From NCBI GenBank assembly GCA_039881145.1, contig JAYKKI010000052.1, positions 8,747,501 through 8,811,500 of the forward strand: 64,000 nucleotides of DNA, given 5' to 3'. The DNA is from Druceiella hillmani (taxonomy: Eukaryota; Arthropoda; Insecta; Lepidoptera; Hepialidae). Shown one piece after another: positions 13,541 through 25,929 of the stretch. Position 1 is the first letter of the stretch, and every line of letters starts with the position of its first letter. Below the pieces are notes generated by a model, which did not search any database, was not told the origin of the DNA, and worked only from the letters and a program-made list of their open reading frames with translations. Made by a program: the position numbers and the translations under genes.

Positions 13541-14221
13541 ATTCATCATGAAACTAAACTTTAAAATGACCTTTATAGACTCTACATACATAAAATTTTT
13601 CTTCATACCTTAATTTTTTGACGATTAATTTGAAAGTTATGACGGTGTTTTAAGTAAGCAAAATTATGTGTGCAGTATTTAAAAAAAAATTATCTTTGAT
13701 CATTGAGAGAAATCACTCTAAAATTTAACCATGCTTACTCTTGCGAAGCCGCGACATGTCGCTTATATTAATTATATTCTATTTATTATCAAACTATTCA
13801 CGGCTGATTTTACTCCACCATTTATTAAGATATCTCTCTAAATGTATACAAAGAAAGGTATTGAAGATTTTAGAAAACTGGTTTAAAAGTACCTAAAAAT
13901 ATACTGACACCAACAATTTTTAAAAAGTATAAAAATACTGAAAGAAAAAGATTAGTTAAAAAGCGGATGAAGAAAAAAATAAATTAATTTTAAAACATCG
14001 TGCCTAATTGCTTTCACACCAATATATGAAGAAAAACATGTGGGCACTTTGTTTTCAAACTTCAATATTACTTTAATTTAAAGAACACATTCGAACACAA
14101 AACTTTTCATATTACAAAACGGGAATTATCAGCTACTGACATCTCTAGCGTGCATGGAGTCATCCATCACCCAGATGCGAGCAGCGATGCGTGTCCGCTA
14201 CGAGCCGCACTTTAGGGTCAC
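13541..14221. other. AT-rich non-coding stretch, GC-richer at its right end
   Basis: Nothing identifiable up to about 14140. From there the DNA becomes markedly GC-richer and leads into the candidate exon described next. Confidence 0.45.
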
Positions 14222-14311
14222 CTTGATTCCCAGGAGACCATTGGACGAGAAGTCACGACTTTTAACATTGTCTGGCGTTTTATGGCCTCTCACGTCGCGA
14301 TAGAGCCTGCG
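14222..14311 (-). other. Candidate 90-nt internal exon (speculative)
   Basis: On the minus strand a pyrimidine-rich tract ending TTTGTCTTACAG abuts 14311, and the segment ends AAG|GTGACC at 14222. The enclosed segment is exactly 90 nt, open in one frame, and GC-rich relative to flanks. The frame also continues open to 14198. I do not recognise the encoded 30 residues. No partner exon is visible, so this may be a coincidental acceptor and donor around a GC-richer island. Confidence 0.2.
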
Positions 14312-14399
14312 CTGTAAGACAAAGGACAAAATCTCTAAATCAGTCACCGCTTCAGCAATTACAGATGATATACGAGAGCATTGTGTCATTTTGATAAAT

Positions 14400-15299
14400 G
14401 TTAGTGCCTATTCATGCAAAGTTCACATCTGATTGTGGAAATGACCACGTTGCGTTGAAATTAATCAATTTTGTTTAATAAATATTCAACTTTACTGTGG
14501 TAATTCAATTTTTTTTTTCGTTTCGTAAATGGTATTAACAGTGTAACTATTATATTTAATTGAAAAATAATCAGGTGTTGAAAAAACGTTTATTGTAAAG
14601 TGACTCTTATTGGTGCAGAGTCCAAGCTACTATTTTTCATTTGAGCTTATGCATGGCCAGCATGGTAATTATGAGTAATTACTTCCAATGATACAAGTAT
14701 TGGAGAAGCTTACATCCGGCAGTGGACAGAGACAGGTTAATTAATTATTTTTTTTTTGAGTAATTAAGTTTGTGATTATTTAACTGAACCTTTAATTAAA
14801 AACCCATTAATAATTGTAGTCATTATTAAGGTTTTATATCAAAACCTGAAACAAAGTAATACATATTTGAAATTAGTGGATGACGTTTGATAATTCCTCT
14901 ATCCTTTAAGGCCATCCCTCATTATAAATCCATCCTTTGAAGTCAACAATTAGACATAATTATAGGAGCATTAAATAAGTGGTTATTCATTATTTTTAAA
15001 CTACTTTTTATTAGGCTATGATATGAATGAGATATTTTATATTTCAGCTTTTTAATGAAAAATAGTACACGCAAATCATAACGTATTTTTGCCTTTTTTA
15101 CGCCGTGAAATTTTACTTTATTTCTCATCTGTCATTGGTTTATTGGCTATTACTGCATTAAATTTAACTTACTTATTTAAAATATTCCCTAGTTAAAAAA
15201 ACTTCGATGGACTTACAGGTTGGCGTATAATTTCGACGAATTGATAATTTTTCTACAAGTGTATATTTTTTTTTATTATCATTATTTTAATTATCAATA
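14400..15299. other. AT-rich non-coding stretch
   Basis: A 61-residue minus-strand Lys-rich frame at 14943-15128 has no recognisable domain. Nothing else supportable. Confidence 0.5.
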
Positions 15300-15390
15300 T
15301 TTTTATTTGATAATGGTATTATAATGGTATTATTTTTATTTGATATTGGTATTATAATGGTATTATTTTTATTTGATAATGGTATGTATT
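15300..15390. repeat. Short tandem repeat, unit about 33 bp
   Basis: 'tatttttatttgataatggt' style units repeat at about 15301, 15334 and 15367, with small differences. The phased open frame over it (15324-15521) reflects the repeat. Confidence 0.85.
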
Positions 15391-17154
15391 TTTATTTTGT
15401 AATGATAATAATGCACAATGTGCACGACGTGCACACTTGCTTATATTTTAATCGTATTTCGTTCGGATTATTAATTATATATCATGTTATTTACTTTTTA
15501 TGTATACCTAGTGCTCGATAAATTGTTTATTTATAGCTATAAGTAGGTCAGTCATAATATAGTGAATAACGTTTTTTTAATAACGTTTTTACCTTTTTAA
15601 TATTAATAATTTGATAAAAAATATGAAAAAATAAAATTACTCCTTTATTTTGATAAGTATCACCTTTCTTGAATTATAATATTTAATTGCTTTCATTAGT
15701 CGCCATTTTCATTATTTATTTTCATTAATCGTTACAGTTTAACTCTTATTACTTTGAAGTAAAATTCGGTATAAAATAATGTATTTTTAGATGTAACAAG
15801 TTTTTGCAAAGGGACAGAAAAAATATTTTACAGTTTTCTGAACATCCCTAAAAATATTTATTGAATATATGTTAATCTATTCATCGCCAGGGACCATATA
15901 CAATGCACTAGTGGTGGTTAGTGCAAGTGGCTAAACAACTCATTGCGCGTCCTGTGCTTATAAATATCAGTTAACCATTTTTGTTGAAAATAAAAAAAAA
16001 ACGTATTTATTGGACAAAAATTGGTTTTTGCCCAAAAAAGTAAACAATTTTCAATTAAGGGAAACATTTTTCAGCAGGTTGAGAATAAATATTCTAAATA
16101 TCAAAGTAATCTTTAGACTTTTTCTTTCATTTTATTTTTTATGAAATTCAATAGTAACTTCTCCTGATGCGAGTTTCATCAATCATTTTCTGAATGTATG
16201 TAATTCAGAAAATGATACGCTAGGCAGCATTCCGAGATATATAATATAAAGTTACTTGCTTCGAAGTTGAACCAAAAATTATTAAACTAGGGAAATTTGC
16301 TGTCATCGTAACATTTTGTGGCTTTTAATATAATTTTCACATACTTTGCCACAAAGATGTTCATTAAACTTCAAGTATACCAATATGAGGAGCAGTGAAT
16401 TTGGATATGTTGATGCAATAATATAATTTTAGATTTCATGATAAACTGCCACTAGGTACATAATGTTCAAGAAGTGTTGATTAACCAAAAACATTTGACC
16501 TTGTAAGCTATTTATTGTATAAAAGTCAAAGGGCGTACTATAACTCCGCAGTAGTTTAAAAAATTATTAGGCTAAATAAATTACTAATGTACTAAATATT
16601 AATAAACAATTACCGTACAATCATAAGTATATAATTTTTTCTATAATAGTTACGAGTATATCAAAGGTTTCAGGGAAATGTATGCCCTCATTATTTCAAA
16701 AGAATAAATATTTTGTCATCTATCCTCGATAATTTAATTTAAATATCGAATGTTTAACGACACTAAGAGTGCATTTTCGAGTTTTCAACATTTGATGACC
16801 TGTTCATAAAGATTGAGACACAATTATCAGTATAGAACTTCAGTAACTTGATGGTGGCACGGAAGACGGGTATTATTAACGATAAGATTTAAACTTGGTT
16901 TATTCATGACGGGCCCGCCGGTTCGCAATTTCCTGCTTTAGATTCATTCAGCATTTGTTTTAATTAAACTTATGGCTTATCTTCGCAAAGTAAAATAAAG
17001 ATTAAATTTTAGGTATTGTACCGTGATGACTTTTTATCATGAATACTAACAAAATAATTTTTATCAAAATTATCCCTTTGTCAAATAGGTACTGAATTAT
17101 ATAGATAATTGAATAATATCGAATACAATTATTTTTTTAAGAATTAAATAAATA

Positions 17155-17155
<1 letters not shown>
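15391..17155. other. AT-rich non-coding stretch with one 14-bp hairpin at 16182-16216
   Basis: The hairpin arms are 'atcattttctgaat' (16182-16195) and its complement (16203-16216) around a 7-base loop. Otherwise nothing identifiable. Confidence 0.55.
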
Positions 17156-17190
<35 letters not shown>

Positions 17191-17191
17191 T

Positions 17192-17230
<39 letters not shown>
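17156..17230. repeat. (AT)n microsatellite
   Basis: AT dinucleotide run interrupted once in the middle by 'ttatttgtg'. Confidence 0.95.
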
Positions 17231-17235
<5 letters not shown>

Positions 17236-17641
17236 AGGAGTATTATTTCTGAGCATATATACATATTCCTTTGTAACGTTATGATCTACAAGCGAATACA
17301 CAATTAAATTAGGATCTGGCTGGTTCTGCAATTAAACTAGGAAAGTTTACTTAGTCTAAACAAATTTAACCCATAATCTTCAGCGAAATTTTCTTTTATA
17401 ATTTTAAAATTTTATTAATCGACTTTGCTATATTCGTCCAATGCTCTATTAGTAGCATGAACAACATAACTAAGTCAAATGAATGTTCATAGTTATGTTA
17501 TGTTTGCGGTCTATATTGTTGACTGCCCCATTAAATATGAAGTTCATTTATTCATATTAGCATCATAATATTGGCCACATAAGGGGTCAAGAACGATATC
17601 GCTAACGGTATTTTATTCCAATGAAGAAATTTAGGATCGAG

Positions 17642-17644
<3 letters not shown>

Positions 17645-17682
<38 letters not shown>
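17645..17682. repeat. (AT)n microsatellite
   Basis: Uninterrupted AT dinucleotide run. Confidence 0.95.
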
Positions 17683-17683
<1 letters not shown>

Positions 17684-18740
17684 CATAACAAACATAAATG
17701 ATGAATTAGCTTACTCATAATTCATGAAAATATAAGTCCTAGATACTAAAGCTTATCGTACCAAGATATGAGTACTTTTATCGTTTACAAATTGCCACAA
17801 AGTTTCATAAAATTATCACAGAAAGTACTAAGCGACACCGAAGAAAGTCGGGACTTATAAACAAATACTGCGAGTGTTCCACAATGGGGTTAGTCACAAA
17901 TGTGGGGAGGACGGGTGCAAAGCAAAGACGCAATAATTTGACGCTCGCTACCTTCTCCATTCAATTCACTAATTTTCCTTTGTAAACAAAAAAAAAATTA
18001 TTCAGTTCTAACTGCTTAAGAATATAATTTTACTCTCTTCTCCATCCCACGATGCAACTGTCTCTATCCATCTGTTAGATTTGCACAAAAGATTCAAAAT
18101 GTAAATATTTATATATCACATCGGAACAACATGAACTTGTACACAGAGATACTCGACGGCTGGGAAATAACTTTTGGTCACGGTAGCTTTTATTCCGTCG
18201 GGAATGTTTTAAAGACGAAAGTGAGTTTTTCTTCCTTCTTTACATTGTAAAGGAACAAAAGATCACCATGATATAAAAAAGCAACAGAATCGCTCTTTTT
18301 AATCGATAATTTGGGACAAAATAATTCTCAAGACATGATGTTATTTTGTCCCAAATTAAGCAATGTAAGCTGTTTATCTAGGACTAAAGCACGATGTCCA
18401 CATCAATGTTATAGAGGCAACTAAATACAGGAATATTGGGAGAAATTGTTGTATAACTGGCTGAATAATTTTGCTAAATTTTACTGGAAATAAAATGGGG
18501 TAGACGAAATCGAAGCCTGTATCAAAACGTCAAAAATATAGGCAAATATCAAGTAATTCAGACATGCAAACAATATTAGATTGCACTTCTACAATCACAT
18601 CGATATAAGACATTGTCAAAAAGAAAAATTTGATCATAGACAGGAAATTCGGTTATGAATTATTAAAATGACATATAAAATTCAATTCTCAAAAATATAG
18701 TTTTAATAAATTTAACTTGTAATTACAAAACAATTAAAGC
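17683..18740. repeat. Non-coding stretch containing a perfect 18-bp hairpin (18307-18358)
   Basis: Arm 'taatttgggacaaaataa' at 18307-18324 is exactly complementary to 18341-18358, around a 16-base loop. The rest of the stretch shows no gene or repeat. Confidence 0.7.
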
Positions 18741-19368
18741 ATTATTTTAAAACACAAAAAGTAATTTTCACACTGTGTTTTATTTAACATATGATTTTAA
18801 AAACAATCACAATATAGAATGCACTGTGTTCTCAGCTTGCGCGTTTGCCCCTTTCTTTCCACAGTAACACACGTGGTACTCCAAAACATCCGGAACATAA
18901 GTTTAAAACACAAACTAATTTTCACACCGGGTTTTATTTAATATATGATTTTAAAAACAATCATAATCTAGAATGCACTGTGTAACACACGTCTGTACAT
19001 CCCGTCGTGTCCAATATAAACTAGCTTCGGCGCGCTTTGCAATGTTCGCCGAAAACCTTCAAATGCCGCATGATGCGTAGATTTGTGTGTGGCGGGTGGC
19101 ACTAGAAACATCCGGAATATTATTTTAAAACACAAATTAATTATCACACTGTGTTTTATTTAATATATGAATTTAAAAACAATAACAAACTAGAATGCAC
19201 TGTGTTATCAGCTTGCGCGTTTGATCCTTTCTTTCCGCAGTGACACATCTCTGTACACAGTGACGGTTCAATATAAACTAACAGCGGCACGCTTCGCATT
19301 GCTCGTCGAGTACCTTCAAATGCCGCATGATGTGTAAATTTGTTTGTGGTAGGTGGCACTCGATTAAT
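18741..19368. repeat. Three tandem copies of a 160-250-bp unit with GC-rich core
   Basis: Units start with 'ttttaaaacacaaa' at about 18745, 18901 and 19123. Each continues with a 'cacactgtgttttatttaa' block and 'gaatgcactgtgt'. The third copy is the longest and holds both a 'cagcttgcgcgtttg' block (shared with copy 1) and an 'accttcaaatgccgcatgatg' block (shared with copy 2). Copies 1 and 2 are therefore different internal deletions of the unit. The cores have more CG dinucleotides than surrounding DNA. A 67-residue minus-strand frame in copy 3 is not recognisable. Confidence 0.85.
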
Positions 19369-20150
19369 ACATTATATATTTTTTGGATAATAGCACAATG
19401 CTATCGTTTTAAGACCCGATTGTGATGTGATGTTCGAAAGAAGCCTTAATTTTTCATATCTACCTAAAGTACTTAAAATATTGTGCAGTTGTGCATTCTT
19501 TTTCTGCGTTTAGTTTACATTGCATACTTAGTTTTTTATATGTCATCAAGTATTGTGATTGTTCTTTTTAGTTTTAGTTATACCACCAAATATTTAAGAA
19601 GTTTTTATTAGTTTTGTGCATGTTACCAAGTTTATAAGGTATTTTTATTCACTCTGTGCATGAAATCAACTATTTAATATATTTATTTAATTTTGTATAT
19701 ATTACCAAACACTTAAGATGTTCGTTTTAATTTTAGAATGGCAGTCTTAAATTAAACATTTTCAAAACAATACAAACCAGCAAAAGTTGGTCCATAAATG
19801 AAATATAGCACAATGGTACGTTACAAATATTTCGTTCACGACGTCAAATTTAAGTAACAAATATTTAGTATTTCTCAGAAAAACATTTAAATAAAAAAAA
19901 TTGAATTTTTCTTCGTAAGATACAATTATTAAGTTAGTTGGACTATAACCTATGGGTAAAAATACCGACAAAATATATCTTGTATAATGTTAATGTTATA
20001 TCTATTGAACGTGGAAATAAAACAAATATTTTTTTAAAACCGACGACATATATAAACACTAAGAGGAGCACAATTTTCAAAAATACAATGAAAAGATGAA
20101 GAAAATATTTTTTTCTAACAAACTGACATTCAATTTTATCCATATTATGT
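19369..20150. other. AT-rich non-coding stretch
   Basis: Loose repeats of a 'taccaa.tattt.aagat.tttttatt' theme occur between 19570 and 19740, too diverged to define a unit. Phe/Leu-rich minus-strand frames at 19762-20173 are typical of AT-rich DNA and not recognisable. Confidence 0.45.
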
Positions 20151-20646
20151 GAAACCCTAGCTAATAAAATCACCCGTCACTTTGCAAACAAAGATTACAC
20201 AAATTTTCCGGTATGTACTGTGTGAATATATATCAGAAAACATATGCAAAGTATCGTCATTAGAGTCCATTTTCTATGAAACCCTAGCAAATAAAATCAC
20301 CCGTCACTTTGCAAGTAAAGATTAAAGAAATTTTCCGGTATGTACTGTGTGTATATATAACAGAAAACATATGCAAAGTATCGTCATTAGAGTCCATATT
20401 ATGTGAAACCCTAGAAAATAAAATACCCGTCACTTTGCAAGTAAAGATTAAAGAAATTTTCCGGTATGGACTGTGTGTATACATAACAGAAAACATATGC
20501 AAAGTATCGTCATTAGAGTCCATATTATATGAAACCCTAGCAAATAAAATCACCCGTCACTTTGCAAGCAAAGATTAAAGAAATTTTCTGGTATATACTG
20601 TGTGTATATACATCGGATAACGTATGCAAAGTATCATCATTAGAGT
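20151..20646. repeat. Four-copy satellite-like repeat, unit 126-127 bp
   Basis: 'gaaaccctag' occurs at 20151, 20278, 20405 and 20531, spacings 127, 127 and 126. Every unit contains 'cccgtcactttgcaa', 'aaattttc.ggtat', and 'gcaaagtatc.tcattagag'. Because a 126-base unit keeps frame, open frames of 89 residues run through it on both strands (20284-20553 minus, 20309-20578 plus). These are consequences of periodicity, not evidence for a protein. Confidence 0.95.
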
Positions 20647-20649
20647 AAC

Positions 20650-21845
20650 TTCAAATTTATTATCTTTAAATTTAAAACTTTTTTTTAATTACAGATGCAC
20701 TAAACATTGTACTTTGAACCACCCCTTCCAGGCCACCCCTTCCCAACTTCGTAAAATACCCACAAATTATTTGATTAAGATTTTTTGACCTTTAATTATT
20801 TATTTCATGACTGTAATCTTCCAATTTATTTTAATAGAAAAAATACGATAGTGTAAAGAAATCTTAATTATTTTCATTGGTCATATACGTAAACAATTAA
20901 ATCATATTCAAATTATGCCTTTCCATAGATGATTATATTTTTGTGAAATTTAAATTTCTTCCCAATGTAAAACATTTCTTATTTTAAATAATTTATCTAG
21001 GCTATCCCACTATGGAAACGCGACAGGTTATCCATGTACAAATTCTTCTATGCTTAAATATTAACCCTTACAATCCCTCTCCATTTATAATATTAAATTA
21101 TTAACTAATAAAATCACAACTATTTCCCAGACATTTTTGGAATATTATGAAAATTTCACGAATATCTCTGGCAGAATAAAAAATGCAACGTTACTAGTAA
21201 ATTTTCTATTCAGTATAGTTTTTCACAAATAAACATTAAATGAAATAATATTATAAGAAGAAAATTTAGAGTTTCATGAATTCTTTTTGGGTGAAAAGCA
21301 TGCAATATGTAACATATGCTCAACAATAGCAGATATGTTTTATTTGATACAAGCATTGATTGTAACAATTTTTTTTCAACAGAAATCAAAGAAGACCTTA
21401 AATTAAATTATATTCCAAGAAATAATCTTTAAAAATAACAGTATATATTATGCTTGTCTCAACTGTGCATGGAATGCAACACTCCTGATCAAGTTGTATA
21501 GAAGCAGAATATTAGTAAGAGGTAGAAATGTGACATGATATCATTTGGTTAGAACATACACAGAATTATAGATATCAAGTCCACCTGGACAAAAGACAAA
21601 GCAGAGATATAAGACAGGCCATTTCTTAGTATTTCTTATTGCATAAAAATATAAAATCAAATTCTTTAACGAACTTTTAAAACATTTTTTTTTTTTTAAT
21701 TTTTAAATTTTTTTTTTGTATTTGATTTATTTCCCTTAATTATGACTATTTATAATAAAAAGTAATTTTTATATAAGAAATCAAAATATCCAAATGAGAC
21801 AGTCATACAGAAACAAAAGATAGATAGCAATAAGAGGAAAGATTA
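20650..21845. other. AT-rich non-coding stretch
   Basis: No coding or structural signal apart from homopolymer A and T runs near 21690-21720. Confidence 0.5.
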
Positions 21846-21849
21846 ATTT

Positions 21850-22020
21850 AAATGCCTAATTTTATGCTTTTATTAGAAGTGTGTGATTTCGATAAAACGC
21901 AGTATTCGGTTTTCGAATCGACTGACTTTATTTTATTACTTATACAAGTTAGTACAATGTTGCCAGTAGATGGCGCTACTAGTTTTAATAAGGTGGTATT
22001 AATATACCACCTTATTAAAA
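21850..22020 (-). repeat. Possible degenerate 3' LTR of the minus-strand copia element, with a 38-bp palindrome
   Basis: It shares the landmarks 'tttattttattac', 'acaa.nta.aaca.tg' and 'ccagtagatggc' in the same order and orientation with 25980-26105, on the other side of the copia coding remnants. That is what direct LTRs would give. Similarity between the two is weak and the ends are not defined. A perfect palindrome at 21983-22020 has 17-bp arms and a 4-bp centre. Confidence 0.35.
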
Positions 22021-22034
22021 TAATGTGATATCGC

Positions 22035-22106
22035 ATTTTAATATGTTATATATTTTTAATTGTATAGCTTACACAATACAATTAAAAATATATAACATAT
22101 TAAAAT
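22035..22106. repeat. Perfect hairpin, 31-bp arms
   Basis: Arms 22035-22065 and 22076-22106 are exactly complementary, with a 10-base loop (agcttacaca). It lies just beyond the end of the copia coding region and 15 bp from another perfect palindrome. Confidence 0.95.
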
Positions 22107-22140
22107 TACATATTTACTACCTTCGTAGTCCCTAACTTAT

Positions 22141-25100
22141 TTACAAACTCAAACTTTGAGTCAAAATATCTGCAGGCATATTTGCTTTCTTGAAATATTT
22201 AATTTTTATCAAACGTCTATTTAGAGCTGACCTGAAAAAATTACATATACCATCAATATGCTTACTCCTTATATGAAATAAACAATTTTGACTTAGTTTC
22301 TCAGCACTTTGGTTTTCATTATAAAGTAATACGGCCAAATTTTTGCTAATTTATTTCACATAAAATATTTCTTAATATAAATAGATAGCTTCTTTACTAG
22401 CCTTGCACATAACTATGTACTCAGCTTTAGTACTTGACAAGGAAATAATTTGCTGCTTTTTACATTCATGTGATATTATACTGCCAGACATTTTAAAAAT
22501 ATGTCACGTATAGGATTTCCTATCAACAGGATCTAAAGCCCAGTCAGCGTCTACATAACCAATTAAATCCAAATTATCCTTTACATATTTTAAACCAAAA
22601 TATTTTGTAACTTGCAAATATATCAAAACACGTTTTACGTACATCCAATGACTTTCATTATAATTACTATTAAATTGACTCAAGGAACACACTGGATATG
22701 ATAAATTTGGTCTAGTTAAATTTGACATATATCAAACTAATAATTAAGTAAAATTTCATTGATGTAATTATTTCTTTACAATTTTTCATATTAAATTTTG
22801 TTCATAAATCTTCTGTAAATTGTTGCTGATCAACAATAAACACATTATTTTCTTTTACGGCTTGCATACCTAACCTAAACTTTGGTTTATATTTCCTAAA
22901 TATTTCAAGTTTAACTTAGACTGCAGCTAATTTCCAAGATATTCCGTTTCTTTAGTACAATTTGAAAAGACAAAAAAATCTTCAACAAATAAGGCAACGA
23001 ATGTCTTAATATTTTTTTCCGCTTAATATATAAACAAGGTTCATACATAGAAATTCTATAACCTAATTTTGCATGCCCTTGTAAATGATGTTAAGCAATA
23101 AATGGTTTTATTCAATTTTAAAACTTCTTATAAGGACATGCAAAGTTTATGGGTACATTCAAAAAGACAGTTTTATCTAAGTACACATTAAGAAATGATG
23201 TAGTGATGTCAAGATGGATTATCTCTTAATCATATTTAACAAATGAAGTAAGTAACAGTCGTGTTGAATAACAAAACACTGGGGAAACTGTCTCTTTATA
23301 GTCTATTCCAGCTTGCTATATAAAACGTTTTGCCTCTAAACTTGCTCGGAAATGAAATTATTACCACCTGTTATTTTTTTACGAAACATCCATTACACTG
23401 AAAAATAGTCCCTCGTTCTGGTTTATCAACTACTTTCCGTGCCTTGTTTTATTCAAGTGACTTTATTTCTTCTGCTACAGCTGAACACTATTTTTTGAAC
23501 TCAGTCATTTAGGGCTGCCTCGAGAGTTATCTGGTTTTCCAGTTTAGTCGGCTCACTTTCTATAAACAGATTATCAAAATCATAATTCGATGGCTTCCGC
23601 CTTTTTCGCTCTTGATGTGTGAGTATATGAAAATGTGCAAGATTTTTCGATTTACTCTTTAGAACAGTATTGAAAAATTCATCTGAAAAATTGTTTGAGG
23701 TTATTTTATCTCCTAAATAGGTCATTACTGTCATTAGGTCCTGCTATAGATTGCAATTGATCAGAATCTGTAGTTTTACTTTGGAACTTTTTACTGTAAT
23801 TGTTCCACTGTAGTATCTGTGTTGGCTTTGGCACTTCTTTAATACTAACCTGAAACATAGCAAAGTCATTATTTGCTCGATGATAGTAACAACTTTGCTG
23901 GTGATGATTTCCTTTTAACAATATTGTATAATCTACAACCCTCCATATTTTTAGTATATCCAACTAAGTAATGCTTTATTGCCTCTGTAACCCATTTCAA
24001 TCTCTCTTCTTTCGGTACACGGATCATAATTGTGCTGCCAAATATGCGGACGCGACTAACATCTGGCTTTCTGCCTGTTTGGAATTCAAAATGCGTTTTA
24101 CGGTTTAACCCAGAAGCCAACAAACTATTTTTTGGGAATACAGTCGTATATACTGCTTCAGCCCAAAATTTTTGTCTATATTAAAATGAAAAATAGACAC
24201 CTAACTCTTTCAACTATCATTCAATTTAGCCTTTGACATAAACTATTTTGTTCTGAGGTCCATAAATTTTTACATTTATGGAAAATACTTTATAACTTTG
24301 ACACTGGCGTTCTTCTAATTTGCAACCATTAAGTTAAACTTTTTAAAACGTGTATAAAATTAACTTTTATTTTGCGAGAAATATGCATATATGATATATA
24401 TTGTAACCATTCAAAAAAAAGAGAAGTACCTGGATAGTCCAATAGACTTCCATATAAGACCATATATTCACCTGTATCACTTCCAACACTCTCTCACTTC
24501 TATTTCTGCTATGTCAAAAGTGTAATTTTGTTTGTTTACCTTCGCAGTAAACTGTACAGCTAAATTTACTGATGTCAGCTTTATCTTTACACGAAATCCC
24601 TTCTAGTGCACCATTTTTCATTATATTTAGATCTTCACTTATATAGTGAATATAAAATACGACCTACCCGTCTACGCCATAATGTAGCGGAAGTCATTGC
24701 TGAAGCTGCTAACAAAGATGCCGATTTTATATTTTACCTATACATGCCATTTATCAACTTGGCTAAGCAATTTCTTATTCTGCTTGTTTCTAGTGTAATA
24801 ATCTCCTTTCTTGAAATTCACTTTGTAATAGGTAACAAGTTTGTAATAAATTAGGAATGTGCAAAACAATTCTAACAGTAATATTATATTCCAAGTCATT
24901 CACAACGTAGTAATATGCGTGTCTCTCTAACACAATACTGGTACACTTATTTGGTTTGAAACAATTATTTACTTAGTTAACAGGTTATATGAGTTACTTA
25001 CAATATTCTTCTCGTCGTTTATCATGTGATTACTGGCGCTGAATGGATGTAACATTAATTTCGATCAAATTTCCCATTTAGGTATACGACACTGAATACA

Positions 25101-25682
25101 CTAACTTGTTGTTTGTGTAGTAATGGATATTTATTTTTGTAATAACCGATTAATTTACATCGATAATATTTTACTGTTTTGATGTTGAGAGATTGAGATT
25201 ACATTTCTATGGTTTTACCAACTTTTCTGCCGTATCTATGTTGCTACCAACTTTTTACCAAAAATTCACTTTCTGATTTATTGCCAGATTTGAACTCATG
25301 TCTATAAGTTTGTTTTTATGACGTTCGCAGAAATAACTATCGCCAAATATTCAAACGAAAAAAATTCACTTTCTGATTTATTGCCGGATTTGAACTCATA
25401 TCTATAAGTTTCGTTTTTATGACGTCTGCAGAAATAACTATCCCCAAATATTCAAACGACATGATCATAGGCAAAAATCTATCTGGTAATCTTGCTAAAA
25501 GCAAAGCATCAAACCATTCGCCACTTATTTCGAAACCAGTTGTTTTCATTTCTACGCTGTATCCACTAGTTAAGTAACGTATGTCGTCATTAATTCACTA
25601 TTTTCTAGATTAATTGAATTTCTTAACAAGGCTATCGTCCGTGTATAGCCGGAGTCATCGAAAAGCGATTTTGATTTTTCCA
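22141..25682 (-). pseudogene. Ty1/copia retrotransposon polyprotein remnant (gag-integrase-RT-RNase H)
   Basis: Reading right to left on the minus strand, the fragments occur in copia order. (1) gag, 25682 to about 25260, with 'LFDDSGYTR' and 'SGEWFDALLLARLP' as in UBN2-type gag. (2) Integrase zinc-binding region near 24690-24440, where the expected LWH..LGH reads LWRRRVGR, so its histidines are lost. (3) Integrase C-terminal part at 24180-23869, with 'KFWAEAVYTTVFP' and 'GRKPDVSRVRIFGS'. (4) Linker near 23734-23501. (5) Reverse transcriptase end near 22990-22800, where the expected YVDD box reads FVED. (6) RT/RNase H at 22728-22504, with 'GYVDADWALDPVDRKS'. (7) The RNase H tail at 22338-22141, with 'RSKHIDG' and 'MPADILTQSL'. 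Known copia elements encode one continuous polyprotein of well over 1000 residues. Here frameshifts, stops and missing segments (most of protease and central RT) make it dead. Confidence 0.9.
25260..25460. repeat. Tandem duplication (about 100 bp) inside the copia gag remnant
   Basis: The block from 'aaaattcactttctg' to 'ccaaatattcaaacga' occurs at 25261-25358 and again at 25361-25459. A few substitutions and one extra base separate the copies. It arose after the element lost function, because it repeats a frame-breaking gag fragment. Confidence 0.9.
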
Positions 25683-25929
25683 TATAGTATGAACTGTCTT
25701 CTTTTTTTATTATGTGATCATAAAAAGAGAAGTCAATGGTCATAGCAAGCTATACTTTTACTTTTTGTACATCAAAGGCATTAATGTCAGCGGCAATGGA
25801 GTTTCCGGACTCGGCAATGTTGACAGAGTCTCGGACGCAAACGCTCACTCATCGTAATTTTCGCACCCCTTCATTATTTCGGCATATACACAACTTAATT
25901 ATTAGCTACTTCAGAATGAAATAATAATA

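Noticed and set aside
20284..20578. Two 89-residue frames on opposite strands, possibly a repeat-containing protein
   Set aside because: The 126-bp unit is divisible by three, so an absence of stops in one unit is propagated. No domain or start context supports a protein.
24606..24854. 82-residue plus-strand frame as a gene
   Set aside because: It overlaps, on the opposite strand, the decayed integrase zinc-binding region of the copia element, which explains the composition better.
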